A stretch of DNA of 64,000 nt from Ryuthela nishihirai (lineage: Eukaryota; Arthropoda; Arachnida; Araneae; Heptathelidae), in assembly GCA_038380435.1 (NCBI GenBank), contig JAWZYU010000018.1:51795751-51859750 (forward strand), given 5' to 3'. This document shows, in pieces, positions 11,391 through 21,797 of the stretch (position 1 is its first letter; every line of letters begins with the position of its first letter). The position numbers were made by a program, and so were the translations under genes. The notes below the pieces were generated by a model. That model did not search any database, was not told the origin of the DNA, and was given only the letters and a program-made list of their open reading frames with translations.

Positions 11391-12425
11391 TTATTAACTT
11401 ACTATTCCATTCATAGCTCTCCATCGCTAACGTACTACTCCATTCTCAACTGTCGTTGATAACGTACTACTTCTTTTAGAAGGTAGACGAAGAAAGCGCC
11501 CTAGAAATTGTGGACACTTGCAGAAAGATTACTCCAGACCCACAACAGCTAGAAACTCGATCTTTTTATCCGACACAGTTACACCTAAATGGGACCACCA
11601 CTCCAAATTTGGGACGGATCGGTCAAGTACTCGCGTAACAACATAAATTTCATTACCGATGACATCACAAGATAAATTTCATCACCAATAAGCTCCTTCT
11701 CCAGACATCAGAGAAGGATGGAGCAATCCCCACATATAATCTGTTTCAATCTCTGCTGCTATAAGCCCACATCGTACAAGCACACAGATGAATATTGGGA
11801 GAGAGTTATGGGAAGATGTGACTAAAGATAAGGATCACAATCAAACCTATTTAAATATCGATTTAACAATATCGTGGACATACAAGAAGCACTTGTCCAC
11901 CATTCGTTCTCTCTTTCTTCACCTATCCCGGAATTACGCCAATTACGTAATAAGATACAAGCAGATTTATCCCGCGTTGCTAGGAATTGCTAAGGTTTTC
12001 AAACGCCTGCGTTTTTACAAAAAAGCCTGTATCTTGCTCGGCTGCTCTTTCTCCAGTTGGATTCTTTATTTAAACCATTTCTTGACTCATTTCTGGAAAC
12101 AATGGTTTATCACGCGAAACCGGTGAGAAATTAATTGAACTATTTCTTCTTTTAAATTTATGCATTGCTACAATTATTTTGAATAACCACCAATATCAAG
12201 TCTATGGGAATTATGGAATATTCCATCCAGCCAGTCTACACCGTTTTTTACCCGCTAACGTTAAGTCGATAAGAATTTCGAGAAATCAGTCATACCACAC
12301 ACGTTTTGGTTGATCCTAGCAGTTCGCACATAACCTATAATCTTTTTCTGGGTGAAGAGAAGGTTCATGCAAAGTTTGGTGATTCTAGCTCTTTAGCGGG
12401 TAGAGTACGTATGGGGACAGATAAA
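11391..12425. other. No gene recognised
   Basis: A 112-codon plus-strand frame at 11788-12126 has no motif I recognise. The stretch 12305-12420 ends in GACAGATAAACAGACAC, a simple-repeat-like 3' terminus similar in style to the GACGGACGGAC end near 10670, and may be an old repeat. Confidence 0.4.
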
Positions 12426-12458
12426 CAGACACTCTTATTTATATAATAGTTTAAAAAA

Positions 12459-12659
12459 AATAAATACCCCCTCAAGCAGCTGCTTGCCACAGAGGTCTGA
12501 CAGGAACTTGTCAGTTTATATGCCACAGTAGGAGATCTGAGAGGATGGCAGGACCTCAGAAGAAAAACGACACACGGCACATCCATGCCTAATCCGGGGC
12601 TCGAACCCAGGTCCCTTAGATCAGTGGCCAAGCGTGCTAATCACTCGGCCACGGGACGG
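12459..12659 (-). mobile_element. SINE-S copy 3, full length
   Basis: Complete minus-strand copy from the AATAAATACCCCCTCAAG tail to the head ending ACGGGACGGC. B box and A box are both recognisable. It is inserted at the tail of the truncated SINE-S copy to its right, giving two copies in tandem. Confidence 0.9.
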
Positions 12660-12724
12660 CAAAAAAATAAATACCCCTTCAAGCAGCTGCTTGCCACAGA
12701 GGTCTGACAGGAGCCTGTCAGTTT
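12660..12724 (-). mobile_element. SINE-S copy 4, strongly 5'-truncated
   Basis: Only the last 65 bp of the SINE (tail to GTCAGTTTA) are present. The sequence immediately to its right at 12725-12750 reappears as filler in the MITE at 13673-13944, joined there to the sequence left of copy 3. Confidence 0.85.
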
Positions 12725-12750
12725 ACGTTTTATTTATTATAGCAGGATTT

Positions 12751-13670
12751 TTCACTCTAACCGGTGTGAACAAGCTCGAAAATTTGAACCCAAACTCATC
12801 TCTATTTTGGATTCTCTAAATATGAAAAACAATGCAAACTAATTTCTGTAAAACAGAGCTAACAGAAGTTTCCATTTTGACTTTCACGATTTCTTCAGTG
12901 ATCACCGAACACGAAACATTTATTCCGTTCTTGAAAAAGCTTCGCGTCTTGTAATGGCTTTTGCTATTCCTTCGCTACAAATGCATGAAAGGGAAAAAGC
13001 AAACCATCGAGCATGAAATATCATTGTTTTTCTGACTTCCAAAGTAAAAACAGAGAAGGAAATTCTTCATGGAAACGATTCGGATAATCTGTTATTCCGT
13101 CGAGATGAAATGCACAAGTTATTGCCTCCCATGTTCTCCTTCCCCATCCCTTTGACCAAAGCACAGTGGCTTAGTAAATGGGACCAATGTACTCGACCAA
13201 TCCCCTCCGAGGAGAATTCCATCATCAATGTTGCCTTTCGAATATTCAAAGAAACTTCTCAACCCTCAGGTTGAAGCGGATCGGATTTGACGAATGCCGT
13301 TGCCAAATCAGTGCAAAAGTCATTTGTAACTCGAAGGTTTTCTCCTACTGAACAGATTGATCTATCGAAACGCAACATTTATTTCATGGAAAGCAGAACA
13401 GAAGCGAAAAAGGTGTTTTTTTTGTGCTGTTATTGCGTGTTTTTGTGCTCAGTGTTTGAACTTTCATATTTTATCCATATCAGATAGCGAAACAAACAAC
13501 GGAAATTTTACATTCTACTGGAGTCAACTCTTTCAAACCTGGCGCTCTTCGGTATTGAGATGTGCTGGATTTTAAACTTTTCCGGATATTTAGAGAGACG
13601 TATGTACTGGTTGAGCAATTTTCGAAAATAACTTTTTAATAACTATCAACCACTAATAAATGAACTTGTA
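12751..13670. other. No gene recognised
   Basis: Mixed-composition DNA with short overlapping frames (60-72 aa) on both strands and no recognisable motif. Confidence 0.4.
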
Positions 13671-13672
13671 TA

Positions 13673-13944
13673 CAGTCGCTCAAAAAAGTATCCGAACACT
13701 ATGGTTGATTACGGAATTCAGAAAAAATATCTGGCAACGATTTTTTTAGAAATTAGTGATCTGGCAACCTTCGTGTAACACGAAGACACTCTAATTTATA
13801 TAATAATCACGTTTTATTTATTATAGCAGGATTTCGTGTAACACGAAGGTTGCCAGATAACTAATTTCTAAAAAAATAGTTGCCAGATATTTTTTCTGAA
13901 TTCTGTAATTAACCATAGTGTTCGGATACTTTTTTCAGCGACTG
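13673..13944. mobile_element. Palindromic Tc1/mariner MITE (MITE-P copy 1)
   Basis: Both ends read CAGTCGCTCAAAAAAGTA or its inverse, flanked by TA (13671-13672 and 13945-13946), the Tc1/mariner target. The arms are inverted copies: ATCCGAACACTATGG, GGCAACGATTTTTTT and GATCTGGCAACCTTCGTG. The centre is replaced by about 60 bp of unrelated sequence flanked by CGTGTAACACGAAG on both sides. Non-coding and dependent on a transposase from elsewhere. Confidence 0.9.
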
Positions 13945-13946
13945 TA

Positions 13947-14446
13947 CATACGTAAACATTGGAAAATGACTAAGAGGACACTGCTAGTGATTACAAATGT
14001 AAATAATAATTCAATTTGTTGAGTGTAAACAAATGATGACAATAAACAAAACTATCATGTTCTCTAATATCAATTTTAAAAGAATGGTTAATGCTCATTG
14101 GCTGGTTTCAACTACTGGACTTCACCTAGTTCCGGGTGCCCACACCGGGCTACTTTTAATTTAGGATTTCTTTGGAGGACTACTAAATTTTTATTGACTT
14201 TTGAGTATAAAGCAATAAAAGGGGGTGTACTATCAGTAGTACACAATTGAAAATAAATAATTCAACTGGTGCTTAACGTGTTAAAAACACATTTTTTTGC
14301 GGTAAATAAATCTAAAAAGCTGTAGTAGAAAATACCTACCTCTTATAAACTACTCTACTCCATACTTTACCATGGGCGATTCATATTTTGCCAAAGGGCG
14401 ACGATAGCCAGCCGGCCACCTCAATGGACACTTCTGAGTCTTAGCT
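13947..14446. other. AT-rich DNA, nothing recognised
   Basis: No ORF, RNA or known repeat is seen. Confidence 0.4.
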
Positions 14447-14457
14447 GATAGTAAAGG

Positions 14458-14843
14458 GTTGGGTTGTTTTACCTCTGAGCGGCACTTTTTTGCACACCAT
14501 GGGCTAAATGGCCAGGTCACATGGACCCCGAAGGCTCAGAGAAAGTTGGGGGAGGGGACCCACTGGAACAGCTGTTGGGAGACAGATGGTAGCCTCCCGT
14601 CAAGGCCATCCAGCGTGTTCTTTAACGTGCACAGGGTATGGCTCTCCCGCACACGGGGCCACGGCTTAACGTCCCATCCGACGGACGGGGGCCTTTCCAA
14701 GCCCATCGGTGTCCCCTATTGACCGTGGGCAGGGCGGGGAATTTTTGCAGAGATAAATCTCAACGCTGACCCAGCTGGGACTCGAACCTGGGAACTACAG
14801 ATTACGAGCCTGGCGCGCTACCGACTGAGCCACCCCCGCCCCC
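14458..14843 (-). mobile_element. SINE-T copy 6, full length with TSD
   Basis: Close to the consensus. Flanked by the 11-bp direct repeat GATAGTAAAGG (14447-14457 and 14844-14854), which marks a recent insertion. Intact A and B boxes lie at the right end. Confidence 0.93.
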
Positions 14844-14854
14844 GATAGTAAAGG

Positions 14855-15025
14855 AACAGGTGGGCAGTGAAAAAGAACATTCAAATATAATACTGTAGCA
14901 GTTTTACTTTAAAAAAAATTACACTTAAACATTTTAACAGTGTCAAAACTTCAGAACTGTTTTTTCTGCGCCTTTATCTGTTATATATTTTAGAGAGTTA
15001 TCTGTCTGTATGTTTGTCCGACAAC
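14855..15025. other. Short AT-rich spacer
   Basis: Separates two oppositely oriented SINE-T copies. The pair makes an inverted repeat of about 385 bp arms with a spacer under 200 bp, capable of forming a hairpin in a read-through transcript. Confidence 0.5.
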
Positions 15026-15038
15026 TCCTTCTGGACCA

Positions 15039-15425
15039 GGGGCGGGGGTGGCTCAGTCGGTAGCGCGCCAGGCTCGTAATCTGTAGTTCCCAGGTTCGAG
15101 TCCCAGCTGGGTCAGCGTTGAGATTTATCTCCGCAAAATTCCCCGCCCTGCCCACGGTCAGTAGGGGACACCGATGGGCTTGGAAAGCCGCCGTCCGTCG
15201 GATGGGACGTTAAGCCGTGGCCCCGTGTGCGGGAGAGCCATACCCTGTGCACGTTAAAGAACACGCTGGATGGCCTTGACGGGAGGCTACCATCTGTCTC
15301 CCAACAGCTATTCCAGTGGGTCCCCTCCCCCAACCTTCTCTGAGCCTTCGGGGTCCATGTGACCTGGCCATTTAGCCCATGGTGTGCTAAAAAGTGCCGC
15401 TCAGAGGTAAAACAACCCAACCCAA
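15039..15425 (+). mobile_element. SINE-T copy 7, full length with TSD
   Basis: Plus-oriented and near consensus, starting GGGGCGGGGGTGGCTCAG and ending AAAACAACCCAACC. The 13-bp perfect direct repeat TCCTTCTGGACCA flanks it (15026-15038 and 15426-15438). Confidence 0.95.
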
Positions 15426-15438
15426 TCCTTCTGGACCA

Positions 15439-15767
15439 TCAGAGTTAGGACTACTATATGCCGTCTACAGCTTCATCTTACCATAACTGCCTGTCATAAT
15501 AACACACCATACAAAGGTTCTGTTAGAAAGGCGAAACCTAAGAAGGAAAACAATATATTTCAGGGAAAAAAATGTTTCATCCAAGACTTGAATTTAGGCC
15601 CCTGAGTTTTGCAGACAAGCTCATGAACACTTAGATCTCAGGGATATTTAAAACTACTGCAAAAGAAAAAAAAGCTTCAGATTGCCCTAGCAATTCAAAA
15701 TTAAATGGGATATATGAGGGGAAACAGAGAAACAGGGCCGATCTAGGGACAAGGACGGGAAGGGGCT
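15439..15767. other. AT-rich DNA, nothing recognised
   Basis: Unique-looking sequence between two SINE-T insertions; no features recognised. Confidence 0.4.
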
Positions 15768-15779
15768 ATGTCTCCCCTT

Positions 15780-16163
15780 GGGTTGGGTTGTTTTACATCT
15801 GAGCGGGACTTTTTTGCACACCATAGGCTAAATGGCCAGGTCACAAGGACCCCGAAGGCTCAGAGAATGTTGGGGGAGGAGACCCACTGGAACAGCTGTT
15901 GGGAGACAGATGGTAGCCTCCCGACAAGGGCATCCAGCGTTTTCTTTAACGTGCACAGGGTATGGCTCTCCAGTACACGGAGCCACGGCTTAACGTCACA
16001 TCCGACGGACGGTGACCTTTCCAAGCCCATCGGTGTCCCCTATTGACCGTGGGCAGGGAAATTTACGAAGATAAATCTCGATGCGGACCCAACTGGAACT
16101 CAAACCTGGGAACTACAGATTACGAGCCTGGCACGCTACCGACTGAGCTCCCCCCCCGCCCCC
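15780..16163 (-). mobile_element. SINE-T copy 8, full length with TSD
   Basis: Flanked by the 12-bp direct repeat ATGTCTCCCCTT (15768-15779 and 16164-16175). More substituted than its neighbours, with a short deletion in the GGGCAGGG..AATTT section and a B box changed to GAGTTCCAGTT in inverse. Confidence 0.92.
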
Positions 16164-16175
16164 ATGTCTCCCCTT

Positions 16176-16478
16176 AAGAATGCTAATAACCGGAATCGGG
16201 GCAAAAATATTAAGCATATGTATATATTACTGTTTTTTTTTTAGAAATTTGTTAATTACTACTAAAACAGAGGGAAAAAATATTATACCGGAACTGGTTC
16301 CTGTTCGTTTCTACTCGATCATTCCCCCTCTGATTCAGATCGCCTTCCCCTCTCTTTTATTTGTTTCTAGTTCCTGCCCTGAAGTGATAGAGAATACGCT
16401 CTGAATTACTTGAGAATTTATCGAGGAATTATTAATAGAAGAGTATCGCTTACACAGAAGGTTTCACTTAATAACACA
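16176..16478. other. AT-rich DNA, nothing recognised
   Basis: Only short uninformative frames are present. Confidence 0.4.
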
Positions 16479-16625
16479 CTGGAGGAAATTGAAAAAATAA
16501 CACCATTAACAATTGAAGGGTAATCTATGAGATTTATTTAGTAGAAACAACTTGTTGAGAAAGGACAGTGATCACACGTGTGAAGTGATTCAATGTTTAT
16601 TTTACCTTTTAATGAGTATTACATT

Positions 16626-18081
16626 TTACAGAAGGCACATTTTAATAAGATGTTGAACCACCTCGAGCAGCAATACAAGCGGCCAATCTAGCATGCAATC
16701 TATAATGCAAATGCTGGATATCAAGCGGGGGGATACCATTCCATGCGCTTTCAACTTGGATGCGTAATTCAGAGATGGTCGTTGACTGCCGCGGTCCGTG
16801 GAAGAGTCTTTGTCCGATCCAGACATGCTCGATTGGAGACAAGTCTGGAGAGCGTGCTGGCCAAGGGAGTTTGTGCGCTGCCTGAAAAACATGTTCAGTT
16901 GACCGGATGGAGTGTCGTCGGGTGTTATCCTGCTGGAATATCGCATTTGGGATTACACTCAAATATGGCAGGATGACCGGCTGTACGATGTCGCTGACGT
17001 ACGTATTGCTATTCAGTCCCCCCCAACAGGGGACCACCTTGACGTGGTGGTGGTGGTGGTGGTGGTGGGGGGGGGGGGGCTTGTGGCCCAGCAACAGTTG
17101 AAGGCTCTGCTGACCGGTTTGGGCCCCCTGTTGGACAGAGCTAAGACACCCCGAGGTTGAAGGCATTGCTGACCGGTTTAGTGGCCCTGTTGGAAAGTGC
17201 TCAAGACTTCAACTCAGGGCTCAGTGGAGCAAGTACAGGGCCCTGCTGAAAGAAGTGGTTCCTCTAGTAGACTACAGCCTTTTTCAAAGTCTAGGTCCAA
17301 CTAAGCCTCCAACCCGGGAGCCGAGCGAACTTGGATCTATATATTTTTGTTCATGGCTAACCGGGAAACAGAGTAAATTTAGGTTTTGACCGATGGATGA
17401 GCTTTCCTTCTATAGGACTGCTCGTCATAGGACCGTCAGGGATGAGATGTATCTCTTTAGTATAGCCTTGCCCCTGACAGTAGATAGCACACGGCATCTC
17501 CTTACTGGTAGTGTCGAAAGGCGGAATCAGAGTTTGTCGTGTTTTGCTGTGGTTGTCACAGCAAATCAGAAGTCAATTGCTATTCAGTGTATCCTGTACA
17601 AACACAAGACACGTACGAGAGTGAGAGCTAATCGCTCCCCACACCATGATGCCCGGCGTGTGCCCTGTGTGTCGCTGGCGGATGCACGATGGAAGAAGCT
17701 GCTCACATTGTCGCCTTCGGATGTGTAAACGACCATCAGACGCTCCTAAGTAGAATCGGCTTTCATCACTGAAGACCACAGACAGACTGCCATTCTTCCC
17801 CCCAAGGAACTCGTTCTTGACACCACTGCAAACGTGCTCGACAGTGACGAGGTAGCAATGGTAACTGTGCCCGTAGTCCTGCTTCCAAAAGACGATTGTG
17901 TATTGTTCTTGTAGATACCTTTGGTACGACAGAGGATCGAATTTGTAACGCTGTAGCCATCCACTCTGCCACCGACGCCCTCCTGATACGCCGATCCTCT
18001 CGTGCGTCCATAACTCTGTGTTGCCCGGAACCATGTCTGCGAGTGTGCGAATGCTCTTTTGACCATCGTCGCCATCATCAT
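16626..18081 (-). pseudogene. Tc1-family DD34E transposase, frameshifted and interrupted
   Basis: Read on the minus strand. The N-terminal half is at 18081-17766 (STRTIHNRLLEAGLRA, a helix-turn-helix-like region, then RLQWCQERVPWG). After a frameshift near 17775 the first catalytic aspartate appears in VVFSDESRFYLG, followed by PGIMVWGAIS (frame ending about 17573). The chain resumes beyond the inserted DNA at about 17017 with NTYVSDIVQPVILPYL, then IFQQDNTRRH with the second aspartate, and SPDLSPIEHVWI with the catalytic glutamate, ending AARGGSTSY. Frameshifts plus the insertion make it non-functional. Confidence 0.87.
17018..17575. mobile_element. 558-bp insertion in the Tc1 transposase, 13-bp TSD
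   Basis: The 13-mer ATTGCTATTCAGT occurs exactly on both sides (17005-17017 and 17576-17588), so this is a discrete insertion with target duplication of retrotransposon length. It begins with a C run and CAACAGGGGACCACC, contains GGT repeats and a 13-G run at 17044-17079, then internally repeated GGCNTTGCTGACCGGTTT motifs. No RT or other coding motif is visible. It could be a 5' portion of an unidentified LINE or a SINE-like element; orientation is unclear. Confidence 0.75.
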
Positions 18082-18605
18082 GTCACTGCCGATACCTCTC
18101 GTCTAACGCAGTGTGAAATTTGATGAAAAGACCCACCTGCTTCCTGGAAACCCACTATACGACCTCGCTCAAACTCCGCTAACTGAACAAATGTTGTGTG
18201 CTGCGTCGTCCAGTCATGGTAGCTTCTTCAAAGAGCACTGAACAACACGACACAAGAAGAATAACTTCTTTCTTCACGCCCTAGTCCTTAAATACGCGCT
18301 TGCGTACATTTGCATGTTGTCGTCATCAGTGACGTCATCATTTCACCCAATGAGTGTCAATTTTGGATCACGGTTTCTGCTGCCCTTAACTATTAACTTA
18401 TTATGATACGACATTCCTAAAGGAATTCCTTCTGGGTGTTCTTTTTTGAACTTCCGCCAGTATATATCACATAAAAGGCATTAAAAGTTGCAGCACATCA
18501 TAGTTTCAAACAGTGTTAACTGTTTTCTATACGTTTAAGAAATGAAGTAGAAAAAGCATCACTATGATATTTGGAACAACCATTTTTCATCGTGGGTTTA
18601 AATAT

Positions 18606-19651
18606 AAGGGTCTTTCAAATGAAAAGTGGGCGAGACCTATATCTGGGTGATGAATTAAGTGATCGCTGCGTCTTCAATTAGAAAAAAGGAAGGAATTCGT
18701 CAACATTAGAATCATTCACAAGCATTTGATTGAATGCAATAGACGTTGCGTGGATTCCATACAGACCCCGCGCATCAGAGGATCTAGAGTTGAACAATGT
18801 GCTGTATGCTGACGTATTATTTGTTTATCACGGTCAGCTGTTGGGGGCGGGGGTGGCTCAGGCGGTAGCGCGCCAGGATCATAATCTGTAGTTCCCAGGT
18901 TCGAGTCCCAGCTGAGTCAGCGTTGAGATTTATCTCCGCAAAATTCCCCGCCCTGCCCACAGTCAGTAGGGGACACCAATGGGCTTGGAAAGGCTGCCAT
19001 CCATCGGATGGGACGTTAAGCCGTGACCCCCGTGTGTGGGAGAGCCATACCTTGTGCACGTTAAAGAAGAACACGCTGGATGACCTTGACGGGAGGCTAC
19101 CATCTGTCTCCCAACAGCTGTTCCAGTGGGTCCCCTCCCCAACCTTCTCTGAGCCTTCGGGCTCAGAGAAGGTTGGGGAGGGGACCACTGGTGACGGACC
19201 ACTGGTGATGTGACCTGGCCATTTAGACCATTTTGTGCAAAAAAGTGCCGCTCAGAGGTAAAACAACCCAACCCGGTTAGCTATTGAGTGAGTTTCTGGA
19301 CCTTGTTGACATCATCAATTCGCAAGACTGCGAAACTTTGGACAGTGTAAAAGAAGGCAATCAAGTCGGAATATCCGGAGTATCTTCGTCTTCCTTATGG
19401 TCCTGGCATCTACGCTATTAGATTTTTACTCTTCTGGACATCTAAAAATTCCATGAAAAATTAAAGGAAGTTGAAGTCGGACGAAGAGGGGTAATTAAAT
19501 GATCACAAATTTCCTCATGCAACAGACAAACTTGCAGCAACTATACGCTGAGACACGCGTCTCATGAAGCATGGACAATACCTAGAGATAAATAAATCCT
19601 TTATGCTTTATTACTGACTTGTCCACTTTTTATTTCAACGATCCTTATACA
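18606..19651. mobile_element. Mariner-like element, decayed, split by SINE-T
   Basis: The left end AAGGGTCTTTCAAATGAAAA and the inverse of the right end AAGGATCGTTGAAATAAAAA are matching terminal repeats, each followed by GTGG.C(A/G)AG. About 610 bp of interior remains when the SINE at 18843-19274 is removed. No convincing transposase motif survives. Mariner is inferred from end style and size. Confidence 0.55.
18843..19274 (+). mobile_element. SINE-T copy 9 with internal inverted duplication
   Basis: Plus-oriented full copy in the mariner-like element. The flanks GGTCAGCTGTT (left) and GGTTAGCTATT (right) look like a mutated 11-bp target duplication. About 45 bp of extra sequence at 19140-19205 is an inverted repeat of the CAACCTTCTCTGAGCC motif followed by a duplicated GGACCACTGGTGA. 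Confidence 0.9.
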
Positions 19652-19654
19652 GGA

Positions 19655-20010
19655 GAGTCATTCAGAAAGTAACGTCCCAAATATTTTTTACAGTTCAGTG
19701 TTTATTCTGTAGCATTGTTATTTGTACAGTGTAAAGGTACATCATTCCAGCTTCTTTTTATCATAAGTGCATCTTCTTTCCACAGGTGGCGCTGCTGTAG
19801 CATTAATCAAGCATGTCAACCCTCATGGACATCAGTTGAAGCAATCTGATATTAATGAATTCTTGTGTGAAAAGTAGACTGGTGGAAACATCCACAAGGG
19901 TGTGCATGGAGCCGATGCTGTTCACTGCAACACAATTGGTCGGACATCTGCAAAAGACAGACACGCCGATTTTCACAACTATAGCGGCTCTTATTCGGAG
20001 GTGGTATAAC
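19655..20010 (+). pseudogene. Mariner transposase 5' fragment
   Basis: The segment opens with GTCATTCAGAAAGTAACGTCCC-like sequence typical of mariner left ends and, about 150 bp later, contains a degenerate reading in the form NIHKGVHGADAVHCNTIGR, which I recognise as the N-terminal DNA-binding region of mariner-family transposases. It is broken by stops and ends at the SINE-T inserted at 20018. No catalytic residues are present. Confidence 0.5.
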
Positions 20011-20017
20011 ACAGTTG

Positions 20018-20400
20018 AGTTGGGTTATTTTACCTCTGAGCGGCACTTTTTTGCACACCATGGGCTAAATGGCCAGGTCACATGGACCTCGAAGGCTCAG
20101 AGAAGGTTGGGGGAGGGGACCCACTGGAACAGCTGTTGGGAGACAGATGGTAGCCTCCCGTCAAGGCCATCCAGCGTGTTCTTTAACGTGCACAGGGTAT
20201 GGCTCTCCCGCAAACGGGGCCACGGCTTAACGTCCCATCCGACGGACGGCAGCCTTTCCAAGCCCATTGGTGTCCCCTACTGACCGTGGGCAGGGTGGGA
20301 ATTTTGCGGAGATAAATCTCAACGCTGACCCAGCTGGGACTCGAACCTGGGAACTACAGATTACGAGCCTGGCGCGCTACCGACTGAGCACCCCCGCCTC
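20018..20400 (-). mobile_element. SINE-T copy 10
   Basis: Full-length. The flanks AACACAGTTG and AAGACAGTTG are an imperfect 10-bp target duplication. One base is missing in the terminal GAGCCACCCCC section of the head. Confidence 0.9.
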
Positions 20401-20477
20401 ATAAGACAGTTGGGGGTGATGGTGATCATAAAGAAAAAAATGGATTATATTTCTAGATGCTCTACCTACATACTGTA

Positions 20478-20993
20478 CAGTCGCTCAAAAAAATATCCGA
20501 ACACCATGATTGATTACAGAATTCAGAAAAAAATATCTGGCAACGATTTTTTTTAGAAATTAGTGATCTGGCAACCTTCGTGTCACGTGATTACAGAATT
20601 CAGGAAAAATATCTGGAGCGTGTACAGCAACTGTACACGCTCCAGTTACCGTTCACAGCAAACTGGAGCGTGTGCAGTTACTGCACACGCTCCAGTTTGC
20701 TGTGAACGGTAACTGCACACGCTCAATATTTCCGTGAGTGAGCCCACACGATCTAGTATCAAAATAATATGACCACCTACAGTCGCTCAAAAAAGTATCC
20801 GAACGCTATGGTTGATTACAGAATTCAGGAAAAATATCTGGCAACGATTTTTTTCGGAATTAGTGATCTGGCAACCTTCGTGTCACGTGACACGAAGGTT
20901 CGAGATCACTAATTTCTAAAAAAAAGTCGTTGCCAGATATTTTTCTGAATTCTGTAATCAACCATGGTGTTCGGATATTTTTTTGAGCGACTG
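20478..20993. mobile_element. Compound palindromic MITE (MITE-P copy 2)
   Basis: A left MITE-P arm (20478-20590, after TA) is followed by a nested palindromic module at 20613-20735 and then a complete MITE-P at 20780-20993 with its own TA at 20778-20779. The module contains a hairpin of CTGGAGCGTGTACAG and its inverse, then a perfect palindrome at 20645-20713 with 34-bp arms around one base. The same module occurs at 28137-28260. Confidence 0.85.
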
Positions 20994-21415
20994 TCCCAGT
21001 AACAATGCTGTAGAAAAAATGTTCGTCTGTAAAAGATAATATGGGACATTTTTTTTTCTGAGTGACCGTAGTTATAAAGATAGTTGTGGGGAGGGCGGGT
21101 CATTTGTTTCTCTGTCGTTGTTCCCCCTCCCAACAACATCAAACTTGCAGAAGTATTATAAAGCTTCAGAAAATAATAAAACTGAAAATAGTTTCGAAAT
21201 AGTATAACCTGATTCGGATCGAAATTCATAATCATGGAAAAAACTGAAACAATGAGACTGGATGGAAATGGGATTTTTTATTAAACTCTATTTAAACTTT
21301 TTAACGTATTGCAAAAATCGGTTATGAAAAATTATATTTTTACACGATATGCATTGTTTTGAAATTTTCATCTCTAATTTTACATTTTTAGAAATATTTG
21401 TTATCTTAAAAATTG

Positions 21416-21786
21416 GGGATGGCTCAGTCGGCAGCGCGCCAGGCTCGTATCTGTAGTTCCCCGGTTCGAGTCCCAGCTGGGTCAGTGTTGAGATTTATCT
21501 CCGCAAAATTCTTCGCCCTGCCCACGCTCAGTAGGGGACACCGATTTGCTTGGAAAGGCCGCCGTCCATCGGATGGGACGTTAAGCCGTGGCTCCGTGTG
21601 CAGGAGAGCCATACCCTGTTCACGTTAAAGAACACGCTGGATGGCCTTGACGGGAGGCTACCATCTGTCTCTCAACAGCTGTTCCAGTGGGTCCCCTCCC
21701 CCTACCTTCTCTTCGGGGTCCATGTGACCTGGCCATTTAACCCATGGTGTGCAAAAAAAGTGCCGCTCAGAGGTAAAACAAGCCAA
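21416..21786 (+). mobile_element. SINE-T copy 11 with TSD
   Basis: Perfect 11-bp flanking repeat CTTAAAAATTG (21405-21415 and 21787-21797). The head lacks the first GGGGCG bases and starts at GGGATGGCTCAG. The tail reads AAAACAAGCCAA. Confidence 0.93.
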
Positions 21787-21797
21787 CTTAAAAATTG

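Larger units (their letters stand above)
16479..18460 (-). mobile_element. Tc1-like DNA transposon, inactive
   Basis: The ends CTGGAGGAAATTGAAAAAA (left) and CTGGCGGAAGTTCAAAAAA (right, inverted) are matching terminal repeats. The right flank is TA and the left is CA, a mutated TA. Without the 558-bp insertion at 17018-17575 the element is about 1.42 kb, a normal Tc1 size. It encodes a broken transposase on the minus strand. Confidence 0.88.

Noticed and set aside
14459..14722. Recurring 87-residue frame beginning MGCFTSERHFFAHHGLNGQ, found at many positions
   Set aside because: It is the translation of the SINE-T body on the strand opposite its RNA-polymerase III transcript. Its conservation follows from the SINE being repeated; copies carry stops and frameshifts freely.
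16907..17160. Plus-strand frames with poly-Trp or poly-Val
   Set aside because: They are translations of the GGT repeat and G run inside the insertion at 17018-17575.
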